Origin: Terriglobales bacterium
GTDB lineage: Bacteria > Acidobacteriota > Terriglobia > Terriglobales > Acidobacteriaceae
Assembly: GCA_035573675.1 (NCBI GenBank)
Contig: DATMAB010000018.1
Coordinates: forward strand, 124,001 to 188,000
DNA length: 64,000 nt
Direction: 5' to 3'
This document shows positions 55,599 to 64,000 of this stretch, in pieces (positions within the stretch are counted from its first letter, which is position 1; each line of letters starts with the position of its first letter). The notes beneath the pieces are model-generated. The model did no database searches and was not told the DNA's origin. It was given only the letters and a program-made list of their open reading frames with translations. The position numbers were made by a program, and so were the translations under genes.

Positions 55599-58010
55599 AT
55601 GAAGCACTTTTCGCGCCTTTTCACCCCCACGAACAACCGCCGTTTGAACGAGCTGATCGGCTTCCTGGTGCTGATCGGAGCGCTGCTGTTGCTCCTGGCG
55701 CTGGCGTCTTATTCGCCGCTCGATCCGTCGCTGAACACGGCGGCGTCGCCTGTGGGCTCGCGCCCGGCCCGCAACTGGGTGGGAATGGTAGGCGCGGTCA
55801 TCGCCGACCTGCTGATGCAAGTCGGCGGCATCACAATCTTCCTGTTACCGGCGATGCTGGGCATGCTGGGCCTGAGCTGGTTCCGCTCGCGGCCGGTGAG
55901 TTCGCCTGTGGCCAAGTCGCTGGGATGCGCGGCCCTGTTGCTGTTCCTGCCCACTCTGTTGGCTCTGCTCCCCTGGCATCCGCGCTGGCTCGGCGCCGTA
56001 CCGATTGAAGGGCTGCTGGGACGCATCGCCGGCGATCTCCTGGTGCACTACCTGAACGTCGCCGGCGCCTACGTGGTGGCGCTGACTGCCATTGCCGTGG
56101 CGCTCTATCTTTCGACCGCGTTCTCGTTCGCTGCCTCGCGGCTGTGGCTGGAAACGCGTTTCGCGTTCGCCATCGCGGCCCGCGACCGCTTCCTGGACTG
56201 GCGCAACGCACGCGCCAAGGCACAGGCGCAACGTAAGCTGGAGAAGCGCCGCATCGCCGCCCAACGAACTGCGGCCCAGATCGCGCAGGCACGCAAGCCT
56301 GTGCCCGCCGCTGGGCCACCGACCGAATCGGTTGCGGAACGGCTCGCGGAGAAACTGGCCGAACGCCGGGCCGCGGCAACGACTTCGCCGGGTGCCGCTC
56401 CGCCAGCAACTCCAGCTTCGGCTTCATCCCGCGCTTCATCGCGTCCCGAGCCTGCGGCAGAGGAACCGCAACTGGGCTCGCGCGCCGATGCCGCGCTCAA
56501 GACCAGGACGGTAATGCCGCGCATCACCGGCGGTTATCGTTTGCCCTCGAGTTCCCTGCTGCACCGTCCCGAGGAGCAAGCGGCCGTGGACGAGGAGCAG
56601 CTCCGCCACTTGGCGCAGATCCTCATGGAAAAGTGCGCTGAGTTCGACGTGCATGGCCAGGTGACGCACATCAATCCGGGTCCGGTAGTGACTACGTTCG
56701 AATACAAGCCGGAAGCGGGCATCAAGTACAGCCGCATCACCAATCTTGCCGATGACCTCTGCCTGGCGCTGCGCGCGGAGAGCATCCTCATCGAGCGCAT
56801 GGCGGGGAAATCCACGGTCGGCATCCAGGTGCCCAACCGCGAGCGCGAAACCATCTGGCTGCGTGAGGTGATCGAGGCGCAGGAGTTCGCGGCCTCGAAG
56901 TCCAAGCTGACGCTCTCCATGGGCAAGGACATCAACGGCCGGCTGGTGGTGGCCGATCTGGCGCCCATGCCGCACTTGCTGATTGCCGGGGCCACCGGAA
57001 CGGGCAAGAGCGTGGCCATCAACGCCATGATCATGTCCATCCTCTACAAGGCCACGCCCGAGCAGGTTCGCCTCATCCTGGTGGACCCCAAGCGGCTGGA
57101 ACTGGGCATCTACGAAGGCCTGCCGCATCTGTACACGCCCATCATCACCGAGCCGAAACTCGCGGCGTACGCGCTGCGCAACGCCTGCCGGGAGATGGAG
57201 CGGCGGCTCAAGCTGCTGGCCGAGCACAGCGTGCGCAACATCGACCAGTACAACAAGCTGTTCGGCGACGAGCACACGCCCAGCCTGTTCGAGAAACAGG
57301 ACGAGACCAACCGGCCGCTGCCCTACATCGTTATCGTCATCGACGAGCTGGCTGACCTGATGATGCTCGACCGGGCCAACGTCGAGGAATCCATCACCCG
57401 CCTGGCGCAGATGGCGCGGGCCGTCGGCATTCACCTGGTGCTGGCCACGCAGCGGCCTTCGGTGGACGTCATCACCGGACTCATCAAGGCCAACTTCCCG
57501 GCGCGCATCTCCTTCCGCGTAGCCACCAAGGTGGACTCGCGGACCATCCTCGACGCCAACGGCGCGGAAGCCCTGCTGGGCCGCGGCGACCTGCTCTATC
57601 TGCCGGCGGGCTCGGCGCGCGTGCATCGTTTGCATGCGCCTTACGTCACGGAAAAGGAAATCACTGCCGTGGTCGAGTTCTGGAAGGCGCAAGCTTCAGC
57701 CCAGTACGACGAGAAGTTCCTGCAGGCGCCGCGAGACGAGAGCGCGCGTGGCGAAGGCGGCGAGGACGGCGAACTGGGCGACGAGGAACACGACGAACTC
57801 TTTGAAGACGCCGTGCGCCTGGTGGTGGAGTTCGGCAAAGCTTCGACGTCACTCCTGCAGCGGCGTCTGCGCATCGGCTATGGCCGTGCCGCCCACCTCA
57901 TCGACCTTATGGAGAAAGACGGCATCGTCGGCGCTGCCGACGGCCCCAAGCCGCGCGAAGTCCTGAAGAAGCCCGACTGGCTCTCTGAGGTTGAAGAAGC
58001 CTTGCGCTAG
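55599..58010 (+). CDS. ftsK: DNA translocase FtsK/SpoIIIE
   Basis: Septal DNA pump for chromosome segregation. About 803 aa: four to five membrane helices (residues ~15-185), a Pro/Ala/Arg-rich linker (~200-310), then the motor with α/β domains: Walker A GATGTGKSVAINA near 470, Walker B IVIVIDELADLMM near 590, TQRPSVDVITGLIKANFP. The γ winged helix at the C-terminus (LLQRRLRIGYGRAAHLIDLME) would recognise KOPS sites. ATG 55599 was preferred (MKHFSRLFTPT); ATG 55557 would add 14 residues. It is convergent with the DUF3999 gene, 6 bp apart; the 212-bp gap before it shows no gene. Confidence 0.95.
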   Translation: MKHFSRLFTPTNNRRLNELIGFLVLIGALLLLLALASYSPLDPSLNTAASPVGSRPARNWVGMVGAVIADLLMQVGGITIFLLPAMLGMLGLSWFRSRPVSSPVAKSLGCAALLLFLPTLLALLPWHPRWLGAVPIEGLLGRIAGDLLVHYLNVAGAYVVALTAIAVALYLSTAFSFAASRLWLETRFAFAIAARDRFLDWRNARAKAQAQRKLEKRRIAAQRTAAQIAQARKPVPAAGPPTESVAERLAEKLAERRAAATTSPGAAPPATPASASSRASSRPEPAAEEPQLGSRADAALKTRTVMPRITGGYRLPSSSLLHRPEEQAAVDEEQLRHLAQILMEKCAEFDVHGQVTHINPGPVVTTFEYKPEAGIKYSRITNLADDLCLALRAESILIERMAGKSTVGIQVPNRERETIWLREVIEAQEFAASKSKLTLSMGKDINGRLVVADLAPMPHLLIAGATGTGKSVAINAMIMSILYKATPEQVRLILVDPKRLELGIYEGLPHLYTPIITEPKLAAYALRNACREMERRLKLLAEHSVRNIDQYNKLFGDEHTPSLFEKQDETNRPLPYIVIVIDELADLMMLDRANVEESITRLAQMARAVGIHLVLATQRPSVDVITGLIKANFPARISFRVATKVDSRTILDANGAEALLGRGDLLYLPAGSARVHRLHAPYVTEKEITAVVEFWKAQASAQYDEKFLQAPRDESARGEGGEDGELGDEEHDELFEDAVRLVVEFGKASTSLLQRRLRIGYGRAAHLIDLMEKDGIVGAADGPKPREVLKKPDWLSEVEEALR

Positions 58011-58016
58011 CGGCCC

Positions 58017-59234
58017 TTAACCGCGCAGACTCCGCAGCGCCAGCGCGCCCAGGCCGCCGACGGCCAGCAGCAGTGCGGCCCACAGCACCTCCGGGTGGCG
58101 GTCGCTCCACGGGCGGCGGTCGGGACGGCCGGTGTACGCCCTGTTTTCCTGTGGCGCGGAGTAGGTCGCCTGTGCCGCCGACTCCTCCGCGCGGAAAAAC
58201 TTGGCGTAGTCGTAGACCGGCGCAGTCAGCTCGGGATCGCCGTAGTACAGCCGCAGCCGTTGTTTGCCCCTGGCATCGAAGTACAGACGTCGTTCCGCGA
58301 ACCAGGCACGGACCGCCACCAGGCGCAGCGGCGGATCATCGCCATTCTCGATGACCACGCGGAAGCTGCGCGATTGCAGCCCCGGCAGTTCCAGCGCCAG
58401 ACTCTCCGTGCCCGCCTCGGCGGCGCGGGGCAGCCGCACACGGGTCACCGTACCCGACGCCAGTTCGCGACCCTGGGCGTTGAACACGTGGAAGTCGCGG
58501 CGGAAGTTCTCCTGGCTGTCCTCCACTTCGAACGACAACCGCTCCAGCGGAACGTTGGGCGGCGCATCCCAGGTGATCACCGTCGTGCGTCCTTCGCGCG
58601 TGAAGCGGGGACTCACTCCGATCTCCGTCCAGCGGCCGGGTACCTCCTCCACTCTTGCCACCTTCGCGCCCCCGACCTCCCCGGGCTTCACTCCTCCCGC
58701 CAGCGTGATGCGCAGATAGCGGAAGCGCGAATCCGGAAGCCGCAGAGTGAAGTTCCGGCCCAGCTTCTCGCGCGTGAAGTCGTAGAGCGTGCGCGTTCCC
58801 AGATTCACCCAGCGCGACTGGCGCAGGTCATTCTGTCCTTCGACGGTGGCCTGGGCGATGAAGTCGCGCGCTGCGAGGTCGAGCGTGACGCGGTTGTACT
58901 CCTCGACGCCGGAAACATCGAGCACGAACTGCGTTCTGCCCCCGATGGTTCCCGGCTGCAGCACGCGGACATCATCCTCGGTGGAGCGCGAGGCGGACCG
59001 CTGGATGGCGAGCGCGTACGGCACTTCCGCTCCCTCCAGCGTGTACAGGCGGAGGTCGCCAAGATCGTTACGGGCCACGCCAAACATCTCTTCGTCCACG
59101 ACCGCGTAGTTCTGCCGCGCCGGATCGCTCACGGAAACGTCTCGCACGTGCGTGAAGTAGCTGATGGAAGCATCGCTCGCCGCCCACGCCGGATGAACAA
59201 GCGCCGCCAGCACGACCGCCAGAAGCTTCCTCAC
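58017..59234 (-). CDS. DUF3999-family exported protein
   Basis: A 405-aa protein with a signal peptide (~1-19, ending AWAAS), a large β-rich periplasmic part, and one C-terminal membrane helix (~380-400: VLWAALLLAVGGLGALAL). The layout matches DUF3999, nearly always the partner of a DUF2339 membrane protein. Its ATG overlaps the DUF2339 stop by 4 nt, as expected for a co-translated pair. The function of the pair is not known, though an envelope role is likely. Confidence 0.8.
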   Translation of the reverse strand: MRKLLAVVLAALVHPAWAASDASISYFTHVRDVSVSDPARQNYAVVDEEMFGVARNDLGDLRLYTLEGAEVPYALAIQRSASRSTEDDVRVLQPGTIGGRTQFVLDVSGVEEYNRVTLDLAARDFIAQATVEGQNDLRQSRWVNLGTRTLYDFTREKLGRNFTLRLPDSRFRYLRITLAGGVKPGEVGGAKVARVEEVPGRWTEIGVSPRFTREGRTTVITWDAPPNVPLERLSFEVEDSQENFRRDFHVFNAQGRELASGTVTRVRLPRAAEAGTESLALELPGLQSRSFRVVIENGDDPPLRLVAVRAWFAERRLYFDARGKQRLRLYYGDPELTAPVYDYAKFFRAEESAAQATYSAPQENRAYTGRPDRRPWSDRHPEVLWAALLLAVGGLGALALRSLRG

Positions 59235-61120
59235 GGCGTTCCTCCCTCAGCGCTTCGCTCCGCCGCGCGGCTGCGCGTGGAAAGCTTGAGCCAATCACGC
59301 TGGTACACGAACGAGATTCCCAGCAGCAGCACGCCCAGCGCGATCAGGCTCATGATGCGGTAACCCTTCTCCAGTTGTGAGACGTCGTAGGTGAAGACCT
59401 TGACGATGGTCACCGCCAGCAGAATCAACGCCTGCCAGCGCAGGAAGGCCGAGCGCTTCCAGAAGCCCACCGAAAGCAGGCCCGCTCCGTAGATCATCCA
59501 CACGGCAGAGTACGTGAAGTCGCGAGCCAGTGTGAGCGTGCGCCACTGGCTGGTGTACTGCCAGGAACCCGGCCCGAACGTCTGCGTGATCTCCGCTGTG
59601 CGGCGCGCGAAGTAGTCCGCAATCTCGTAGTGCAGCGCGAACAGCGCCAGCAAGTTGATGGCGATGATAGGGAGGGCGATTTCCAGCCCGTGCTCCCCTT
59701 CCCGCTGGGCCATGTGAATCACGCCCGCCAGCACGGCGATGGCCGCGCCATAGGTGAGGAAGCGCCAGTTGAAGACCAGCGTCTCGACGTAGAAGTTGTC
59801 GTAGAGCAGCAGGCGCAGCACGCCCAGGGCCAGCGCCGCGATGCCCATGCGGTACAGCAGCTCGCTGCGCGTCCGGTACGAAACGTAGAGCAGCAAGCCC
59901 GACTCCGCCAGCCAGCCCAGCGTGATCCAGTGCCGCTCCAGTTTCAGCGGGATGGCGATGGTCAGGAAGCCCACGGCCAACGCCACGTGCAGCAGCGGGA
60001 TGAGCGACGCGGCCGGCGACTGCTCGGCTTCGGCGTCCCGCCGCAGTTGCCAGGCCAGGATGAGATACAGTGCGCCCAGGCATACCGCGATCCCCGGCAT
60101 CGGGTCGGGCTTCAGGTGATGCAGAAGGTCATAGGCCTGAAGGAAGTATGTGGCGGCATTGATCAGCGTCAGGCCGATCAGCACGGGAGATACAGCCTCG
60201 GCCCTGCCTCCTTCGCCGGCGCGGCGGAGGCTGCGCACCACCGGAACGCTCGCAAAGATGGCGAAGAACAGCGTGGCAAAGCCGAACGTCCGCAGCATTT
60301 GCGACTGGTCGTAGAACTGGTCATACCAGCCCACGTACAGCAGCAGCGTGCCCAGGAAACTGCCCAGCAGGAGCCGGCGCCACGGCCGGAAGACCGTCAG
60401 GACCACGGTGGCCACGTCGAGCAAGGCCACGTAGGAGAACAGCTCCACCGCGCGATTCATTCCGGTGGAGACCAGTACCGGCGTCAGATATCCGCCCAGC
60501 AACGCAAACGCCGCCAGCACCTCGGAATCCTGCCGGATGGAGATGGCCGCGGTGGCGGCGGTGACAATGACCATGCCCAGAAAAGCCACGGACGCCGGAA
60601 CCAGGTGGTAGTACTGAAAGGAGGCCCAGAGCGACAGGTACAGGACGCCGATTCCTACCGCCTTGAGCGACAACGCGAAGAACCTGTACCCGCGCTGTCG
60701 AAACTTTTCGCTCCAGGCGATCACTCCCATGCCCGCGAGCAAGCCGATGGTGACTTGCCCGGCAGGGCCGATCCATTTGTTCTCAATCGCATAGGTGAGG
60801 AAGTAGAACGCCCCAATGAAGACAGCGAAGATGCCCACCCGGTTCAGCCAGCGCCCGCCGACCACCGATTCCAGACTCTCGGCCGCGGCAGCCGGTGCAA
60901 GGGCCGACGGAACGACCGGCTGTCCTTCACCCGGCGGCGCAACGGGGATGGGTTGCATTAAGGGCGTAGCCGCTGCTTCCGCCGGAACCACTGCTTCGCG
61001 CCGCGGCTCCACCGGCACTTCCGGCTCGAGGCCCAGCCTCTGCTCAAGGCGATAGACCCGGGCTGTCAGCCCGGCCAGCCGGCGCTGCAATTCCTGAACT
61101 TCATCTTCCTGGTGCGCCAT
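59231..61120 (-). CDS. DUF2339-family polytopic membrane protein
   Basis: A 629-aa protein with a short N-terminal coiled coil (VQELQRRLAGLTARVYRLEQRL), a Pro/Ala-rich linker (~35-80), and about 18-20 hydrophobic helices from residue ~85. The start of the membrane part reads VGGRWLNRVGIFAVFIGAFY, the DUF2339 signature. ATG 61120 was preferred with AAGGTG about 8 nt upstream; GTG 61129 is possible. It is coupled to DUF3999. Function unknown; suggested to act in envelope maintenance. Confidence 0.85.
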   Translation of the reverse strand: MAHQEDEVQELQRRLAGLTARVYRLEQRLGLEPEVPVEPRREAVVPAEAAATPLMQPIPVAPPGEGQPVVPSALAPAAAAESLESVVGGRWLNRVGIFAVFIGAFYFLTYAIENKWIGPAGQVTIGLLAGMGVIAWSEKFRQRGYRFFALSLKAVGIGVLYLSLWASFQYYHLVPASVAFLGMVIVTAATAAISIRQDSEVLAAFALLGGYLTPVLVSTGMNRAVELFSYVALLDVATVVLTVFRPWRRLLLGSFLGTLLLYVGWYDQFYDQSQMLRTFGFATLFFAIFASVPVVRSLRRAGEGGRAEAVSPVLIGLTLINAATYFLQAYDLLHHLKPDPMPGIAVCLGALYLILAWQLRRDAEAEQSPAASLIPLLHVALAVGFLTIAIPLKLERHWITLGWLAESGLLLYVSYRTRSELLYRMGIAALALGVLRLLLYDNFYVETLVFNWRFLTYGAAIAVLAGVIHMAQREGEHGLEIALPIIAINLLALFALHYEIADYFARRTAEITQTFGPGSWQYTSQWRTLTLARDFTYSAVWMIYGAGLLSVGFWKRSAFLRWQALILLAVTIVKVFTYDVSQLEKGYRIMSLIALGVLLLGISFVYQRDWLKLSTRSRAAERSAEGGTP

Positions 61121-61283
61121 GCCGCACACCTTACCCTTGGTGGAGGCACGGCTGCAAAGGGATTTGTGACAGTGGGCGGAGTATCACATTGCACGATTTC
61201 ACCTGGGATGAAGGGACGAACCGGTATACCCGACCCCACGCCCGGCGCGTCCAACCGCCGGACTGCCAGTCCAGAAGCGGCCG

Positions 61284-61933
61284 GTGAGTCAGCGAGTGAA
61301 CGAACGCGGAGTTGTCTGTGTGTTCGCCACGCTGCCGCGTGGCGTGGCCGCGGATTTGCTCTCCGGTCCGGGTGCCACCCGGGCTGCGGGACTGGCCGCC
61401 GCGTTCTTCCGCGACACGTGGCGTATGGTCTGCTCCCTGCCCTGGACGAGGCCGGTAGCGGCGACCTCCGGCCGGCTGGCGGCGGATCTTGATCCGCCTC
61501 CGGCGGCGGTCTCGGGAAGCGCCTGGAGCGGATCCTGCGACAGGCGCTCCGCGAGGCCGGCTTTGCGCTGGCCGTGCCCGCGCATCATCCTGGTCTCTCC
61601 GCGCATTTTCTCGAAGACGCGCGCCTCGAGTTGCGTCACGCCGAAGCCGTCCTCGGTCCCGCCGAGGATGGCAGCTTCTACCTGCTCGGCTTGAAGCGGT
61701 GTCCCCCACGCTTGCTGGCTGGACTCCCCTGGAACCATCCGGAGACTTTCGCTCACACTCTTGCCCGCCTGCGCGAGCACGGCATCGCCACCCGCGTGCT
61801 GGAGCCCTGGGCCGTCGCGCACCTCGCTCCGGATCTCGAAGGCCTGGAAGCTCTGCTGCGCTCCGGCCGGCTCCACGCTCCAGAAACGGCTCGTGTCCTG
61901 GCAGAGATCCGCAAGACCGTCGTGACGCAGTAG
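61284..61933 (+). pseudogene. Frameshifted DUF2064-type glycosyltransferase (TIGR04282-like)
   Basis: Frame one (GTG 61284) reads VVCVFATLPRG and AAGLAAAFFRDTWRMVCSLPWTRPVAATSG, like the family's N-terminus, and loses similarity near 61490. Frame two (open from 61493) continues with GGGLGKRLERILRQALREAG, then HPGLS, VLGPAEDGSFYLLGL and LPWNHPETFAHTLARL, the family's middle and end, stopping at 61933. The two must be joined by a 1-nt deletion or 2-nt insertion near 61485-61508. The KTRL nucleotide-binding motif expected after VFA-PR is replaced by AADLL, and the DSPG motif by HHPG, so the gene looks decayed rather than just mis-sequenced. Confidence 0.65.
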
Positions 61934-61971
61934 TCCGCGAGGATTCCGCTCCGTCCGCTCTCCCGGGTTCT

Positions 61972-61977
61972 TATAAT
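61972..61977 (+). promoter_or_regulatory. Candidate -10 box (TATAAT) of pncB-pncA
   Basis: Perfect TATAAT ends 25 nt before the pncB ATG, giving a leader of about 18 nt. No clear -35 hexamer is seen. Confidence 0.5.
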
Positions 61978-62002
61978 TGGCTTAGCCCGCAGCCGGAACC
62001 CC

Positions 62003-63373
62003 ATGCGGCAGCCAGCCCATTCCGCGCTCCTGACCGATCTTTACGAGCTGACCATGGCCGCGGCGTACTTCGATCGCGGCTTCGAGGCGCGTGCCACGTT
62101 TGAGCTGTTCGTGCGTGACCTGCCGCGCGAACGTGGCTTCCTGCTGGTCGCCGGACTGGAGCAGGCTCTGGAGTTCCTGGAAGACCTACACTTCACCGCC
62201 GATGACATCGACTACCTGCGGCGTCATCCGGCATTCGGCAACGTCAGCTCGCGTTTCTACGAATACCTGCGCGAGTTCCACTTCACCGGCGAAGTCTGGG
62301 CCATCCCCGAAGGCACTCCCGCCTTTAGGAATGAGCCGCTGCTGCGAGTAACCGCGCCCATCATCGAGGCGCAGGTAGTGGAGACCTTCCTGCTCACTAC
62401 CATCACCTTCCAGACCATGATCGCCACCAAGGCAGCCCGCGTGGTGCAGGCGGCGGACGGGCGTGGCGTCGTGGAGTTCGGTACGCGCCGCGCCCACGGG
62501 CCAGAAGCCGGCACGCTGGCCGCGCGCGCCGCCTTCATCGGCGGCTGCATCGGCACGTCGAATGTCGAAGCCGGCCGCCGCTTCGGCATCCCCACCTATG
62601 GCACGCTCGCTCACTCATACGTGATGGCGCACTCCCAGGAGGACGAGAGCTTCCGCGATTTTCTCCGAACCTTTCCTCAGCACGCCGTCCTCTTGGTGGA
62701 CACCTATGACACTCTGGCGGCCATTGACCGCATCGTCGCCCTGGGGCTGAAGCCGCGAGGCGTCCGCCTGGATAGCGGGGACCTGGTCGAGCTTTCCCGC
62801 CAAACGCGGCGCCGCTTGCGCCAGGCCGGCCTTGGCGATACGCAGATTTTCGCCTCCGGCGACCTCGACGAATTCGTCATCAGCGACGCCCTGCGCGCCG
62901 GAGCGGAAGTGGACGCCTTCGGGGTGGGCACGGCGCTGGCCACCTCCAAAGATGAACCCGCTCTGGGCGGCGTCTACAAGCTGGTGGAGATCGAGATGGG
63001 AGGCAAACGCCAGCCGTGCGCCAAGTTCAGCCCCGCCAAGGCCACCTATCCGGGCCCCAAGCAGGTTTTCCGCTTCTCGGCTCCGGATGGCACCTACGAC
63101 CACGACCTGATTGCGCGCGACACCGAGCAATACCCAGACGCCGAACCCCTGCTCTCGAAGGCGATGGAGGGCGGCAAACCGGTGGCTCCTTCGCCGCCGC
63201 TCGGAGAAGTCCAACAGCGAGCGCGCCGCACACTGGCACGCCTGCCGCAGCGGCATCGCGCACTGCGCGATCCCGCATCCTATTCTGTAGAGATCAGTTC
63301 CGCTCTCGAAACTTTGATGGAAGAAGTGCGCAGCCGCATCCTTCCCGCGGTTGCCAAGGAGGATGGCCGATGA
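62003..63373 (+). CDS. pncB: Nicotinate phosphoribosyltransferase
   Basis: Makes nicotinate mononucleotide from nicotinate, PRPP and ATP in NAD salvage. The 456-aa product starts with ALLTDLYELTMAAAYFDRG, has VEFGTRRAHGPEAG (PRPP-binding), the phospho-histidine region YGTLAHSYVMAHS near residue 210, VLLVDTYDT, GVRLDSGDL and FGVGTALATS, all family landmarks. Its stop overlaps the pncA-like start (ATGA), so nicotinamide deamidation and nicotinate activation are co-produced. Confidence 0.96.
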   Translation: MRQPAHSALLTDLYELTMAAAYFDRGFEARATFELFVRDLPRERGFLLVAGLEQALEFLEDLHFTADDIDYLRRHPAFGNVSSRFYEYLREFHFTGEVWAIPEGTPAFRNEPLLRVTAPIIEAQVVETFLLTTITFQTMIATKAARVVQAADGRGVVEFGTRRAHGPEAGTLAARAAFIGGCIGTSNVEAGRRFGIPTYGTLAHSYVMAHSQEDESFRDFLRTFPQHAVLLVDTYDTLAAIDRIVALGLKPRGVRLDSGDLVELSRQTRRRLRQAGLGDTQIFASGDLDEFVISDALRAGAEVDAFGVGTALATSKDEPALGGVYKLVEIEMGGKRQPCAKFSPAKATYPGPKQVFRFSAPDGTYDHDLIARDTEQYPDAEPLLSKAMEGGKPVAPSPPLGEVQQRARRTLARLPQRHRALRDPASYSVEISSALETLMEEVRSRILPAVAKEDGR

Positions 63374-63984
63374 GGTTCGTATTCTGGGACGAAGATACGC
63401 AGGTGGATTTCATCCACCCGGGTGGCAAGCTGTACGTTCCTGGGGCCGAAGCCATTCTGCCCAACCTCCGGCGTCTCACCGAATGGGCCGTCCAGCACCA
63501 GATCCCTATCGTGGCCACGACCGACGCCCACCCGCCCGATTCCGCCGAATTCGCTCACTGGCCGCCGCACTGTGTGGTCGGCACTGCGGGACAGAAGAAG
63601 GTTGCGGAAACCCAGGTGCCGGACGCGTTTCTCATTCCAAATCGCCCCGCTGAGGTTCCAGCGCGCCTGGAAGACTACGCGCAGATCATACTGGAGAAAG
63701 ACAGCCTTGATAACTTCACCAATCCGAACGCAGACGCGCTTCTGGAGCGCATCGGCAAGGATGCCCAGATCGTGCTCTACGGGGTGGTGACGGAGATCTG
63801 CGTGGCCATCGCGGCGCGTGGGCTGCTCGACCGCGGCTACAGCGTGTGGCTGGTGCGCGACGCCGTGCATCACCTCGACGAGGCCAAAGGCCGCGCCACC
63901 CTGGAGGAGATCGAGCGCCGCGGAGGACGCCTGGTCACCACCGACCAGGTGATTGGCGAACTGGCCGTGCTTACTGCCGCCTAG
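63370..63984 (+). CDS. pncA: Nicotinamidase-like cysteine hydrolase (isochorismatase family)
   Basis: Probably hydrolyses nicotinamide to nicotinate for PncB. The 204-aa product keeps the triad: Asp9 in DTQVDF, Lys110 in ILEKDSLDNF and Cys144 in GVVTEICVAIAARG. The metal site is altered: Asp52 and His54 (TDAHPPD) and His67 are kept, but the middle His of the usual DxH...H motif is absent (SAEF instead of HxSF). The pairing with pncB by ATGA overlap strongly supports a nicotinamidase role, while other amidase activity remains possible. The start was set at ATG 63370; the longer open frame is a pncB shadow. Confidence 0.85.
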   Translation: MRFVFWDEDTQVDFIHPGGKLYVPGAEAILPNLRRLTEWAVQHQIPIVATTDAHPPDSAEFAHWPPHCVVGTAGQKKVAETQVPDAFLIPNRPAEVPARLEDYAQIILEKDSLDNFTNPNADALLERIGKDAQIVLYGVVTEICVAIAARGLLDRGYSVWLVRDAVHHLDEAKGRATLEEIERRGGRLVTTDQVIGELAVLTAA

Positions 63985-64000
63985 CAGGTGGCTTCGCAGC

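Overview
The window reads as a chromosomal segment of a GC-rich Gram-negative bacterium, most likely an acidobacterium (Acidobacteriota). Supporting points are the outer-membrane genes (TolC-type channel, a β-barrel protein, HtrA, periplasmic proteins), dense coding with many 4-nt ATGA/GTGA overlaps, frequent GTG/TTG starts, -10 boxes placed very close to start codons, and the paired DUF2339/DUF3999 genes. The phylum is inferred from overall character; no rRNA or tRNA gene is present to prove it.

Layout. 1-212: 5' end of galT, leaving the window leftwards. 356-6794: lysine/diaminopimelate block asd-lysC-dapB-dapA-dapD plus a coupled dicarboxylate/amino-acid symporter. 6820-8493: ribonuclease J. 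8494-8847: a regulatory-looking gap. 8848-12546: threonine dehydratase and a convergent P2-type Ca2+ ATPase. 12687-14777: a universal-stress-protein remnant, an SH3/tetratricopeptide-like exported protein, and uppP. 14793-20627: the cell-shape operon mreB-mreC-mreD-mrdA-rodA, on the minus strand. 20773-28901: an accessory surface-structure region, described below. 29009-31445: hypothetical genes including an XRE/S24-like regulator and a PD-(D/E)XK-like protein. 31554-34208: alanine dehydrogenase and an aldehyde dehydrogenase. 34435-39054: a 1539-aa hybrid histidine kinase. 39073-43641: peptidoglycan-binding-like protein, HtrA, EamA transporter, M20 peptidase. 43678-48348: an operon-like set (ALDH, zinc-ribbon-like protein, LeuA-like enzyme, RsbW-like kinase) interrupted by an IS5-family element. 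48464-55386: truA, a TolC-type channel, exported RidA, glycosyltransferase 2, methylmalonyl-CoA-mutase-type large subunit, AlkA-type glycosylase. 55599-61120: ftsK and convergent DUF3999/DUF2339. 61284-63984: a frameshifted DUF2064 glycosyltransferase and the NAD-salvage pair pncB-pncA.

Most noteworthy region (22-29 kb, minus strand). A small exported subunit-like protein, a PapD-like periplasmic chaperone, a large exported β-barrel protein ending in a SPOR domain, and a further small exported protein form a compact chaperone-usher-like set. It is preceded by a near-consensus sigma-54 promoter and a palindromic array where an enhancer would sit. Next to it lie a CpsB-type phosphatase, two unknown membrane-associated proteins and a 40-residue secreted peptide. 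A GTTCCG-N4-CGGAAC palindrome or a close variant recurs in four gaps of this cluster, which suggests one enhancer-binding regulator controls an atypical pilus/exopolysaccharide programme. This is inference from sequence and gene order.

Elsewhere the genes mostly serve central metabolism (lysine, alanine, NAD, acyl-CoA rearrangement), envelope growth (Mre/PBP2/RodA, UppP, FtsK), and stress or quality control (HtrA, AlkA, RidA). No CRISPR array, rRNA, tRNA or prophage was recognised.
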